Assembly (NCBI GenBank): GCA_024998705.1
Contig: JACOEF010000596.1
Coordinates: 1 to 5,600 of the forward strand
Source of the DNA: Nitrospira sp.
Lineage (GTDB): Bacteria; Nitrospirota; Nitrospiria; Nitrospirales; Nitrospiraceae
Direction: 5' to 3'
DNA length: 5,600 nucleotides
The translations under genes were made by a program, and so were the position numbers. The notes below the pieces were generated by a model. It was given only the letters and a program-made list of their open reading frames with translations. It had not been told where the DNA came from and searched no databases. How positions within the stretch are numbered: position 1 is the stretch's first letter; the number at the start of each line of letters is the position of its first letter. Below are positions 1-5,600 of the stretch, one piece after another.

Positions 1-358
1 CCGGCGCAAGCGAGATAATCTTCATGAACTTCTTCCATCGAAGCTCACGAGCGACTGGGCCGAAAATACGGGTACCAACAGGCTCTCCTTGCGCATTGAT
101 CAACACACAGGCATTGCGGTCAAACTTAATGTAGGAGCCATCATCGCGACGCACCTCTTTGGTCGTCCGCACAATCACTGCCCGACTCACATCGCCCTTC
201 TTGACACCAGCCTGCGGAATCGCTTCCTTCACCGCCACGACAACGATGTCGCCCAACGATCCGTACCGACGCCTGGTTCCCCCAAGCACATGAAAACACA
301 TGACTTGCTTCGCGCCGGAATTATCGGCCACATCCATGTATGTGTAATTCTGAATCAT
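1..358 (-). CDS. rplN: 50S ribosomal protein L14 (3' end cut by window edge)
   Basis: L14 binds 23S rRNA on the interface face of the large subunit, where it contributes to an intersubunit bridge and is the known docking site for the silencing factor RsfS. The frame opens at ATG 358 and stays open to the left edge. It gives 119 complete codons plus the first base (G) of codon 120, so only about three residues are missing from the usual ~122. Visible signatures are the N-terminal MIQ and the ADNSGAK motif (residues 11-17), CFHVLGG (21-27), the basic KKGD segment (53-56), ACVLIN (83-88), GTRIFGPV (95-102) and FMKIISLAP at the edge. A purine-rich AGGGCAGGGA precedes the start. In E. coli this gene opens the spc operon. 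Here it follows rpsQ after 60 nt with no convincing promoter or terminator, so read-through from the S10 genes is likely. Identification is secure. Confidence 0.97.
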   Translation of the reverse strand, partial: MIQNYTYMDVADNSGAKQVMCFHVLGGTRRRYGSLGDIVVVAVKEAIPQAGVKKGDVSRAVIVRTTKEVRRDDGSYIKFDRNACVLINAQGEPVGTRIFGPVARELRWKKFMKIISLAP

Positions 359-418
359 TCCCTGCCCTACTCACTGCCAAGGATTCAAACCCCTCAGCGG
401 TTCAAGTGTGTTCCCTCG
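359..418 (-). other. rpsQ-rplN spacer: S10/spc junction
   Basis: This 60-nt gap is the longest in the window and lies where E. coli separates the S10 and spc operons. A weak stem is possible at 385-405 on the minus strand: TTGAACC pairing with GGTTTGA across a seven-base loop, including two G-U pairs. No U-tract follows. I see no good -35/-10 pair. The 3' part holds the purine-rich ribosome-binding region of rplN. Continuous transcription across the junction is the simplest reading. Confidence 0.5.
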
Positions 419-688
419 TTATTTCTCAGGTTGCCCCTTGGTCATGACGCGTACCACACGCCAATGCTTATCCTTGCTGATGGGGCGCGTCTCACTCAGT
501 TGAACCCGATCCCCTACTTTGCACACATTCCCCTCATCGTGCGCCTTCAACTTGGTCACTCGACGAAGCACTTTCTTGTAGATCGGATGAATGACCGAAC
601 GTTCAACGGCAACGACCACCGTCTTATTCATCTTGTTGCTGACGACGTTGCCATACCATTCACGTCGATGTTGTTGGCCTTCCTTCAT
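419..688 (-). CDS. rpsQ: 30S ribosomal protein S17
   Basis: S17 is a primary 16S rRNA-binding protein with an OB fold that helps nucleate 30S body assembly. The 89-residue product is slightly longer than E. coli S17 (84), because of a short polar N-terminal extension ([10 protein letters not shown]) before the fold begins at about residue 11. The family core is clear: [16 protein letters not shown] (15-30), [10 protein letters not shown] (34-43), KLKAHDE (46-52), [19 protein letters not shown] (58-76) and RVV (77-79). ATG 688 is preceded by GAGAAGGGG, a good ribosome-binding site placed rather close to the start. The gene lies 14 nt after the rpmC stop and is the last gene of the classical S10 block. 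The longest gap in the window follows it. Confidence 0.97.
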   Translation of the reverse strand: MKEGQQHRREWYGNVVSNKMNKTVVVAVERSVIHPIYKKVLRRVTKLKAHDEGNVCKVGDRVQLSETRPISKDKHWRVVRVMTKGQPEK

Positions 689-702
689 ACGCCCCTTCTC
701 TC

Positions 703-924
703 TTACTTACCGACCGACTGGTCGGTTTGTGTCTGCAGCAACTCCAGCTGACGCCTGACCGTCTTGAGCCGAGCAATGTCACGCTTCGTGCTCCGAACTT
801 GCATCGGGTTTTCAAGCCGTCCAATGCCGAGCTGGAACCTGAAATTGAATAGCTCTTGGCGCAGCTGCTTTTCCTTGTCGGTCAACTCATCAATCGAGAG
901 ACCGCTGAGATCCTTCACATCCAT
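703..924 (-). CDS. rpmC: 50S ribosomal protein L29
   Basis: L29 is a small two-helix protein beside L23 at the polypeptide tunnel exit, part of the platform where nascent-chain factors such as SRP and trigger factor dock. I place the start at ATG 924, giving 73 residues (family usually 60-75). It starts [10 protein letters not shown], with the helical segment [20 protein letters not shown] (12-31), the conserved [19 protein letters not shown] stretch (37-55) and a polar tail. The frame stays open upstream to GTG 942, but that start would overlap rplP and add six residues with no family counterpart. A GGTGAT at 933..928, complementary to the outer part of the 16S rRNA tail, suits ATG 924 and spans the rplP stop, which suggests translational coupling. 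GTG 918 is a less likely alternative. The family call is secure; the exact start is moderately sure. Confidence 0.95.
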   Translation of the reverse strand: MDVKDLSGLSIDELTDKEKQLRQELFNFRFQLGIGRLENPMQVRSTKRDIARLKTVRRQLELLQTQTDQSVGK

Positions 925-928
925 CACA

Positions 929-1369
<441 letters not shown>

Positions 1370-1396
1370 AGACCCACCTTTTCCTTATCAAAGCTT

Positions 1397-2065
1397 TTAG
1401 CCAAGCCGACCAAGTGCCGAATCTGGCTTTAATTGAAGAGCAGGCAACAGCTCACCCTTATAGATCCAGGTCTTCACACCAATCTGGCCCATGGTCGTGT
1501 GCGCCTCAGCAAACCCATAATCCACCTCAGCACGCAAGGTATGCAGCGGCACACGACCCTCACGATACCATTCTGTCCGGGCGATTTCCGCGCCACCCAA
1601 ACGTCCCGCCACCATAATTTTAATACCCTGAGCCCCTAGACGAAGGGCAGACTGCACACTGCGCTTCATGGCGCGACGAAAGGCGACGCGCTTCTCCAAC
1701 TGAGTGGCCACATTCTCGCTGACCAGCTGAGCATCCAATTCAGGCTTCTTGATTTCCTTCACCGTAATGTACGCCTGGCCGGAGTACTCCTTCTCAAGAG
1801 CCGCCTTGAGCTTATCGACTTCCGCCCCTTTACGTCCGATGATGATGCCTGGACGGGCTGTATGGATAATCACCCGGGTCTGATCGCCAGACCGCTCGAT
1901 TTCTACCTTTGCCACTCCAGCGTGGTAGAGCTTCGCTTTCACCATCTTGCGGATCTTAATATCCTGGTGAAGGAGCCGGGCGTAGTCCTTATCCGCGTAC
2001 CAGCGGGAACTCCACGTGTAGTTATACCCGATGCGATACCCAATTGGATGTGTCTTCAGACCCAT
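1397..2065 (-). CDS. rpsC: 30S ribosomal protein S3
   Basis: S3 sits in the 30S head at the mRNA entrance and, with S4 and S5, forms the ribosomal mRNA helicase. The 222-residue product has the expected architecture. The N-terminal segment [14 protein letters not shown] leads into a type II KH domain with the GxxG loop as GRKG (77-80) inside the [13 protein letters not shown] motif. The C-terminal S3 domain carries RRAMKR (130-135), with Arg130, Arg131 and Lys134 matching the E. coli residues implicated in mRNA unwinding. It continues with [20 protein letters not shown] (153-172) and [19 protein letters not shown] (187-205). E. coli S3 is about 233 residues; the tail here is shorter, which is common. 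ATG 2065 has GAGGG nine bases upstream. The gene follows rplV by 31 nt. Confidence 0.98.
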   Translation of the reverse strand: MGLKTHPIGYRIGYNYTWSSRWYADKDYARLLHQDIKIRKMVKAKLYHAGVAKVEIERSGDQTRVIIHTARPGIIIGRKGAEVDKLKAALEKEYSGQAYITVKEIKKPELDAQLVSENVATQLEKRVAFRRAMKRSVQSALRLGAQGIKIMVAGRLGGAEIARTEWYREGRVPLHTLRAEVDYGFAEAHTTMGQIGVKTWIYKGELLPALQLKPDSALGRLG

Positions 2066-2096
2066 GAAGAATAACCCTCAGTCTAAGTGTAAAAGC

Positions 2097-2450
2097 CTAG
2101 CTATTCGCTGCGGCGCCTGGAGCCGCCACCGCAATGGTGATATGGCTTGTGCGCTTCTGGATAGAATTAGCACGTCCCATTGATCGCGCACGAAAACGCT
2201 TATAAATCGGCCCACAGTTCACAACGGCCTGAGATACCCACATCTCGTCACTGTCGCCAAGCTCCTTCTGCTCCGCATTGGCGACAGCAGAACGCAGCAG
2301 TTTCTCAATAACCCTGGCAGCATGCTTCGGGGTATGCCGGAGCATCGCTAATGCCATAGGTACCTGTTGCCCCCGAATCATGTCAATGACAATGCGTGCC
2401 TTTCGAGGCGTCACTCGCACAAAACGTAAAATTGCTTTTGCTTCTGCCAT
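2097..2450 (-). CDS. rplV: 50S ribosomal protein L22
   Basis: L22 is an rRNA-binding protein that spans all domains of 23S rRNA. Its long beta-hairpin lines the exit tunnel and, with L4, forms the constriction where macrolides and regulatory nascent peptides act. With ATG 2450 the product has 117 residues (E. coli 110). It opens MAEAKAILRFVRVTPRKARI (1-20), then DMIRGQ (23-28), SAVANAEQ (54-61), the tunnel hairpin around YKRFRARSMGRANSIQKR (83-100) and the invariant TSHITI (101-106). A short Ala-rich tail ends the protein. The frame is open back to TTG 2486, but those extra 12 residues are not L22-like. A G-rich GGTGGGG lies six bases before ATG 2450. The gene lies 44 nt after rpsS, and part of that gap holds the unused upstream frame. 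Confidence 0.97.
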   Translation of the reverse strand: MAEAKAILRFVRVTPRKARIVIDMIRGQQVPMALAMLRHTPKHAARVIEKLLRSAVANAEQKELGDSDEMWVSQAVVNCGPIYKRFRARSMGRANSIQKRTSHITIAVAAPGAAANS

Positions 2451-2456
2451 AGCTGA

Positions 2457-2463
2457 CCCCACC
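2457..2463 (-). promoter_or_regulatory. Ribosome-binding site that decides the rplV start
   Basis: GGTGGGG on the minus strand ends six bases before ATG 2450. It is G-rich and not a perfect consensus, but it sits at the right distance and agrees with where L22 homology begins. Confidence 0.6.
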
Positions 2464-2494
2464 CACACCTTCCGATCCTTCAGCAAACCAGCGA

Positions 2495-2782
2495 TTACTT
2501 CAGTGCCACTGCTTTTTCGGTCTTTGCCTGTCCATGGCCTTTAAAAAAGCGCGTGGGAGCAAATTCACCGAGCTTATGGCCTACCATATTCTCCGTCACA
2601 AAAACGGGAATAAATTTCTTACCGTTATGCACCGCAAACGTGTGCCCGATCATATCCGGCACAACGGTCGAACGACGCGACCAAGTCTTAATGAGTTTGC
2701 GGTCTTTCATCTGATTCATCTGTTCGACTTTTTTCATCAGATGGGCGTCAACGAATGGACCCTTTGTAATTGAACGAGGCAT
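2495..2782 (-). CDS. rpsS: 30S ribosomal protein S19
   Basis: S19 is in the 30S head, contacts the A-site finger of 23S rRNA and forms a complex with S13. The 95-residue product (E. coli 92) shows the family motifs in order: [20 protein letters not shown] (1-20), [30 protein letters not shown] (31-60) and [19 protein letters not shown] (66-84), then a Lys/Ala-rich tail. ATG 2782 has a strong GGGGAG at 2794..2789, six bases upstream. Its first G is the last base of the rplB stop codon, so the two genes are probably translationally coupled. Identification is secure. Confidence 0.98.
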   Translation of the reverse strand: MPRSITKGPFVDAHLMKKVEQMNQMKDRKLIKTWSRRSTVVPDMIGHTFAVHNGKKFIPVFVTENMVGHKLGEFAPTRFFKGHGQAKTEKAVALK

Positions 2783-2793
2783 GAGCCGCTCCC

Positions 2794-3621
2794 CTACTTC
2801 TTCCTACGCGCGATGATGAATTTATCAGTCGCTTTATTCTTGCGGGGTTTGTAGCCCTTTGCCGGCGTGCCCCAAGGGGACACTGGATGAGGATTACCCT
2901 GACCGGACTTTCCTTCGCCTCCGCCGTGGGGGTGATCAACCGGGTTCATAACCACACCACGAACATGGGGACGCTTTCCCTTCCAGCGAGTGCGACCCGC
3001 CTTCCCGACAACAACGTTCTCGTGATCCACATTACCAACCTGCCCGACTGTGGCCATGCATGTGGATAATACCTTCCGCATCTCACCGGATTTCAGGCGA
3101 ATCTGAACGTATGCACCGTCACGGCCCATCACCTGAGCAGATCCACCGGCACTTCGAATTAATTGGCCACCTTTTCCTGGCTTTAATTCGATATTGTGAA
3201 TCGTGGTGCCCAACGGAATATTCACGAGAGGCAGTGCATTCCCTGGTCGCACCTCAGCACCCACCCCAGATTGAACGGGATCATTAATGGCTAATCCAAC
3301 AGGAGCAAGAATGTAGCGCTTTTCGCCATCTGCATAGTGCAATAGGGCAATTCGCGCAGAGCGGTTTGGATCGTACTCAATCGCCGCCACCTTCGCAGGA
3401 ACACCGGCCTTGTCCCGTCGAAAATCGATCTGCCGATAGAGCCGCTTGTGCCCACCCCCACGAAAACGAATCGTTTGGCGGCCGTCATTGTTGCGCCCAC
3501 CAGTGCGGAGGTGGAAACCAGTCAGCGCCTTCTCAGGCTTCTTCTTGGTAAGTTTCTCACCCTGGATGGCCGTCATACCGCGGCGGCCAGGCGTCGTTGG
3601 TTTATAGACTTTTAATGGCAT
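2794..3621 (-). CDS. rplB: 50S ribosomal protein L2
   Basis: L2 is among the most conserved large-subunit proteins. It is needed for subunit association and supports tRNA binding and the peptidyl-transferase region. The 275-residue product matches the usual length (E. coli 273). The N-terminal block [14 protein letters not shown] (4-17) leads into the RNA-binding OB-like domain with [15 protein letters not shown] (55-69) and [29 protein letters not shown] (79-107). The SH3-like domain includes GNVDHEN (196-202), [20 protein letters not shown] (207-226) and [11 protein letters not shown] (227-237). His230 corresponds to the functionally important His229 of E. coli L2. The tail is rich in Arg and Lys, ending ARRKK. 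The ribosome-binding site is weak (a GAG about eight bases before ATG 3621). The gene follows rplW by 33 nt. Confidence 0.98.
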   Translation of the reverse strand: MPLKVYKPTTPGRRGMTAIQGEKLTKKKPEKALTGFHLRTGGRNNDGRQTIRFRGGGHKRLYRQIDFRRDKAGVPAKVAAIEYDPNRSARIALLHYADGEKRYILAPVGLAINDPVQSGVGAEVRPGNALPLVNIPLGTTIHNIELKPGKGGQLIRSAGGSAQVMGRDGAYVQIRLKSGEMRKVLSTCMATVGQVGNVDHENVVVGKAGRTRWKGKRPHVRGVVMNPVDHPHGGGEGKSGQGNPHPVSPWGTPAKGYKPRKNKATDKFIIARRKK

Positions 3622-3654
3622 AACTAAATCTCACTCTATCGAGAGGCTCACCGG

Positions 3655-3948
3655 CTACACGCTTTCGAATAGCTCCAGCTTCTCGCCTTCCTTCAACGTG
3701 ATAAATGCCTTCTTCCAATCTGACCGCTTCCCGACAAAGCGCCCCAAGCGCTTTACCTTCCCGCGAATATTCACCACGTTGACGCGAGAGACCTTAACCT
3801 TTAGAAGCGTTTCGACGGCCTGTCGGATCTGAATCTTATTCGCATCGGGATGAACCAGAAAACCGACGGTATTGCCCTGCTCCCGCAGCGCCGTAATCTT
3901 TTCCGTCAAGAGCGGCTGAATAAGTACCTGATGGAGGTCGCCCCTCAT
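3655..3948 (-). CDS. rplW: 50S ribosomal protein L23
   Basis: L23 lines the tunnel exit and is the main docking point for trigger factor and the signal recognition particle. I place the start at ATG 3948, giving 97 residues (E. coli 100). The N-terminus runs MRGDLHQVLIQPLLTEKITA; Glu16 in LTEK aligns with E. coli Glu18, the chaperone contact. The core includes VHPDANKIQIRQAVETLL (32-49), VNVVNIRGKVKRLGR (56-70) and KRSDWKKAFITLKEGEKLEL (74-93), all strongly family-like. The frame also permits GTG 3954, but only one base would separate it from the AGAGG site at 3960..3956, while ATG 3948 has seven. The chosen ATG shares ATGA with the rplD stop, a classic coupling overlap. Confidence 0.97.
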   Translation of the reverse strand: MRGDLHQVLIQPLLTEKITALREQGNTVGFLVHPDANKIQIRQAVETLLKVKVSRVNVVNIRGKVKRLGRFVGKRSDWKKAFITLKEGEKLELFESV

Positions 3949-4568
3949 GACCACACCTCTTTCACGCGGTTCAATTCACTCTGCGGAATCACTAAGGAGT
4001 GACAACGAAGGACGTCGTACACATTCAATTCTTCCGGCCTCAAGACCGTCACACCGGACAAATTCTTGCCAGCCTGCACCAGATGAGAATTCGCGTCACC
4101 GACAACGAGAAGCGCCGTGCCAGAGATGCCGAGCTGAGCCAGCGCGCTAGCGAGCAACTTCGTTTTCGCTTCCGCAATGGATAGGTCGGACACCACAAGA
4201 ACACTTCCCTCAAGCACCTTCGAAGACAGCGCGCTCTGCAAGGCAGCACGATACTTCTTCCTCGGCATGCCATACGCATAACTTCTCGGCTTGGGACCAA
4301 AAACAGTGCCTCCATGCCTCCACACAGGAGAGCGGAGGGAGCCAGCACGTGCCCGCCCCGTATGCTTCTGCTTCCAAGGCTTTTTTCCCGAACCACTCAC
4401 CTCTCCTCGACGCAAGGTAGAAGCAGTTCCCTGGCGGTCGCATGCACGCTGCATCACCACAGCCTCATGCACGAGCGGCACATGCGGCTTGCAACCGAAC
4501 ACTTCGTTCGGCAAGTCCACCGTACCGACTTTCTTCTTTTTTGAGTCCACCACATCAACGATCGGCAT
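3945..4568 (-). CDS. rplD: 50S ribosomal protein L4
   Basis: L4 is an early assembly protein whose long loop reaches into the exit tunnel opposite L22. In E. coli it also represses the S10 operon. The 207-residue product is of normal length (E. coli 201). It begins MPIVDVVDSKKKKVGTVDLP. The loop motif SGSGKKPWKQKHTGRARAG spans 58-76, followed by RSPVWRHGGTVFGPKPRSY (79-97), and a Rossmann-like C-terminal half contains VLVVSDLSI, ALLVVGD and LNVYDVL. Lys68 aligns with E. coli Lys63, the site of macrolide-resistance changes. His69 stands where E. coli has Gly. ATG 4568 lies three bases after the rplC stop with only a weak upstream GAG, so translation is probably coupled to rplC. The gene ends in the ATGA overlap with rplW. 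Confidence 0.97.
   Translation of the reverse strand: MPIVDVVDSKKKKVGTVDLPNEVFGCKPHVPLVHEAVVMQRACDRQGTASTLRRGEVSGSGKKPWKQKHTGRARAGSLRSPVWRHGGTVFGPKPRSYAYGMPRKKYRAALQSALSSKVLEGSVLVVSDLSIAEAKTKLLASALAQLGISGTALLVVGDANSHLVQAGKNLSGVTVLRPEELNVYDVLRCHSLVIPQSELNRVKEVWS
3956..3960 (-). promoter_or_regulatory. Ribosome-binding site that decides the rplW start
   Basis: AGAGG on the minus strand, inside the 3' end of rplD, lies seven bases before ATG 3948 and one base before GTG 3954. The spacing favours the ATG that overlaps the rplD stop. Confidence 0.7.
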
Positions 4569-4571
4569 AGC

Positions 4572-5192
4572 TCAACTCTTCTTCGACTTCCGCACAATCA
4601 GCAGCCCATTCACACCACCGGGCACTGCTCCGCGGACAAACAACAGGTTTTCATCTGGACGTGCATCAATCACTTTCAGCCGCTGAACCGTGACGCGCTC
4701 GTCCCCCATATGCCCTGGCAGGGCCTTATTCTTCCAGACACGAGACGGGTAGGAACTGGCACCGATTGAGCCTGGCGCTCGATGGAACATCGACCCATGC
4801 GTCTCAGGACCGCCCGCATAATTATGCCTGCGAACAACACCCTGGAATCCCTTACCCTTGGAAACACCAACCACATCGACCCAATCGCCCTTTTTAAAGA
4901 TATCGACCTTAATGGTTTGACCAACAGTAACGTCCCCGACTTTTGGAAACTCGCGCAGCCATCGGCTAGCCGGAGCCTGATGCTTCTTCAAGTGCCCCAA
5001 CTCACCCTGCGACAGGCTGCGCTCCTTGACTTCCCCGAATGATAACTGAACAGCCTCGTAACCATCACGTTCTTTGGTCTTGACCGAAACAACCCGGCAA
5101 GGCCCTGCCTCAATGACGGTTACCGGTGCCAAAACGCTTTCGTCATAAACTTGGGTCATTCCCAGCTTTTTGCCCAACAATCCGTTTGTCAT
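4572..5192 (-). CDS. rplC: 50S ribosomal protein L3
   Basis: L3 initiates 50S assembly, and its long internal extension approaches the peptidyl-transferase centre. The product has 206 residues, near the E. coli length (209). Family features in order are GLLGKKLGMTQVYDE (4-18), the beta-barrel domain with VIEAGPCRVVSVKT (26-39), VDVVGVSKGKGFQGVVRRHN (105-124) and the central loop GPETHGSMFHRAPGSIGASS (128-147). It continues with KALPGHMGDERVTVQRL (156-172) and LFVRGAVPG (184-192), then a Lys/Ser tail. In E. coli the residue after GSIG is Gln150, methylated by PrmB; here it is Ala145, as in many non-proteobacterial L3 proteins. ATG 5192 has AGGAAG upstream. The 41-nt gap from rpsJ contains a predicted hairpin. 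Confidence 0.98.
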   Translation of the reverse strand: MTNGLLGKKLGMTQVYDESVLAPVTVIEAGPCRVVSVKTKERDGYEAVQLSFGEVKERSLSQGELGHLKKHQAPASRWLREFPKVGDVTVGQTIKVDIFKKGDWVDVVGVSKGKGFQGVVRRHNYAGGPETHGSMFHRAPGSIGASSYPSRVWKNKALPGHMGDERVTVQRLKVIDARPDENLLFVRGAVPGGVNGLLIVRKSKKS

Positions 5193-5215
5193 CGTCTTCC
5201 TGTCAGCTCACACAA

Positions 5216-5232
5216 GATCGGCAAGGCCGACC
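5216..5232 (-). other. Predicted RNA hairpin just after the rpsJ stop
   Basis: Read on the minus strand, GGTCGGC, loop CTT, GCCGATC can form seven pairs (six Watson-Crick, one G-U) closed by a three-base loop. It begins one base after the S10 TGA and is followed by TTGTGTG, only a weak U/G-rich tract. It is the strongest intergenic stem I found by eye. A partial terminator, a 3'-end stabiliser or chance are all possible. Confidence 0.4.
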
Positions 5233-5233
5233 G

Positions 5234-5545
5234 TCAGAGCTTAATCTCCACATCCACGCCGGCCGCCAAATTCAGCTTCATTAACGAGTCCATAGTTTCC
5301 GGCGTCGGCTCCATGATATCCAACAGTCGCTTGTGAGTGCGGATCTCAAATTGCTCACGAGACTTTTTATCAACGTGAGTTGAGCGCTGCACCGTAAATT
5401 TTTCGATTCTGGTCGGCAATGGAATAGGACCAACAACCCGGGCACCACTCCGCCGCACGGTCTCAACGATCTCGACTACCGATTGATCAAGCACGCGATA
5501 ATCAAACCCGCGCAACCTGATACGAATTCTTTGATCGACTTTCAC
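5234..5545 (-). CDS. rpsJ: 30S ribosomal protein S10 (NusE)
   Basis: S10 is a head protein of the small subunit and, as NusE, the partner of NusB in transcription antitermination and of NusG in coupling transcription with translation. With GTG 5545 as start the product is 103 residues, the standard length. It reads [20 protein letters not shown] (1-20), [20 protein letters not shown] (26-45), then [20 protein letters not shown] (57-76) and [16 protein letters not shown] at the C-terminus. An in-frame TTG at 5551 would add two residues, but it directly abuts the GAGGAG ribosome-binding site (5557..5552), leaving no spacer. GTG 5545 has a six-base spacer and gives the family N-terminus. The gene follows the presumed tuf stop by 40 nt, so tuf and rpsJ are probably co-transcribed. 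Confidence 0.97.
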   Translation of the reverse strand: MKVDQRIRIRLRGFDYRVLDQSVVEIVETVRRSGARVVGPIPLPTRIEKFTVQRSTHVDKKSREQFEIRTHKRLLDIMEPTPETMDSLMKLNLAAGVDVEIKL

Positions 5546-5551
5546 GCTCAA

Positions 5552-5557
5552 CTCCTC
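5552..5557 (-). promoter_or_regulatory. Ribosome-binding site that decides the rpsJ start
   Basis: GAGGAG read on the minus strand is a strong Shine-Dalgarno sequence. It lies six bases before GTG 5545 and zero bases before TTG 5551, which selects GTG as the S10 start. Confidence 0.85.
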
Positions 5558-5562
5558 ACATG

Positions 5563-5578
5563 CCGGCCAATGGACCGG
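5563..5578 (-). other. Predicted RNA hairpin in the tuf-rpsJ gap
   Basis: Read on the minus strand, CCGGTC, loop CATT, GGCCGG can form six pairs (five Watson-Crick, one G-U) with a four-base loop. It lies seven bases after the tuf tandem stop (TAG TGA in full ends at 5583) counted from the TAG, and five bases before the rpsJ GAGGAG. No U-run follows, so it does not look like an intrinsic terminator. It could be a processing or stability element or a chance structure. Confidence 0.35.
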
Positions 5579-5585
5579 GACATCA

Positions 5586-5600
5586 CTACGCTAAAATTTC
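5586..5600 (-). CDS. tuf: Probable 3' end of elongation factor Tu (last four codons and stop)
   Basis: Four codons, GAA ATT TTA GCG, followed by TAG enter from the right edge on the minus strand and encode EILA. This fits the C-terminus of EF-Tu, which commonly ends in a VVTEI-type sequence with one or two variable residues. The position immediately upstream of rpsJ is where tuf lies in the fused str-S10 arrangement found in many bacteria. A second in-frame stop, TGA at 5585..5583, directly follows the TAG and forms a tandem stop. Only four residues are visible, so the call rests on context plus a short match. Sequence beyond the edge would settle it. Confidence 0.6.
   Translation of the reverse strand, partial: EILA

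Noticed and set aside
385..405. Possible intrinsic terminator between rpsQ and rplN
   Set aside because: The stem has two G-U pairs and a seven-base loop and lacks a following U-run, so it does not meet the usual pattern.
89..751. A 220-residue open frame on the plus strand, antisense to rplN, rpsQ and part of rpmC
   Set aside because: It lies opposite three unmistakable ribosomal-protein genes, shows no recognisable domain and crosses gene boundaries. It is a by-product of codon bias on the other strand.
2887..3287. Two adjacent plus-strand open frames opposite rplB
   Set aside because: Both are antisense to highly conserved L2 sequence, with no domain or plausible operon context.
3622..3654. 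Short inverted repeat (CTCT...AGAG) in the rplW-rplB gap
   Set aside because: It offers only four pairs with a four-base loop, too weak to separate from chance.
4534..4545. A-rich run coding for four lysines near the start of rplD, a possible slippage site
   Set aside because: The A run is only six bases, the frame continues normally into L4, and there is no stimulatory structure or alternative product in sight.
4291..4686. A 131-residue plus-strand open frame opposite rplD and rplC
   Set aside because: The composition is a mirror of the minus-strand genes and there is no family similarity. It is a shadow frame.

Overview
This window is a bacterial ribosomal-protein cluster, the S10 operon running into the first gene of the spc operon. 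Every gene is on the minus strand, so the transcript reads from high to low coordinates. Transcript order: the last codons of tuf (EF-Tu), rpsJ (S10), rplC (L3), rplD (L4), rplW (L23), rplB (L2), rpsS (S19), rplV (L22), rpsC (S3), rplP (L16), rpmC (L29), rpsQ (S17) and rplN (L14, cut by the left edge about three residues before its end). This is the canonical bacterial order with no insertion, loss or rearrangement. I see no mobile element, RNA gene, CRISPR array or unknown gene. No gene-free stretch exceeds about 60 bases.

The organism is a bacterium with moderate GC content. The proteins are bacterial-type throughout, and tuf directly precedes rpsJ, which implies a fused str-S10-spc super-operon. 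From memory of family sequences, the S10, S3 and L4 variants suggest Nitrospirota (Nitrospira-like) or a neighbouring phylum such as Methylomirabilota. This is a tentative impression, not a search result.

The genes are tightly packed, with gaps of 3 to 60 nt and a 4-nt ATGA overlap between rplD and rplW. Expression is probably from a promoter upstream of tuf, outside the window, with translational coupling at several junctions. Four starts (rpsJ, rplW, rplV, rpmC) are better placed downstream of the longest open frame, because ribosome-binding sites and family lengths agree on the inner codon.

The products work together: L3, L4, L22, L2 and L16 shape the peptidyl-transferase centre and exit tunnel. 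L23 and L29 line the tunnel exit. S3 and S10 are in the small-subunit head at or near the mRNA entrance, S19 is in the head near the A-site finger, and S17 binds 16S rRNA early in assembly. L14 sits at the subunit interface.

Nothing here looks like an undescribed system. The features most worth a second look are two compact predicted RNA hairpins in the tuf-rpsJ and rpsJ-rplC gaps, the lack of space before rpsJ for an E. coli-type L4-responsive leader, and some residue-level variations in L3, L4 and L16.
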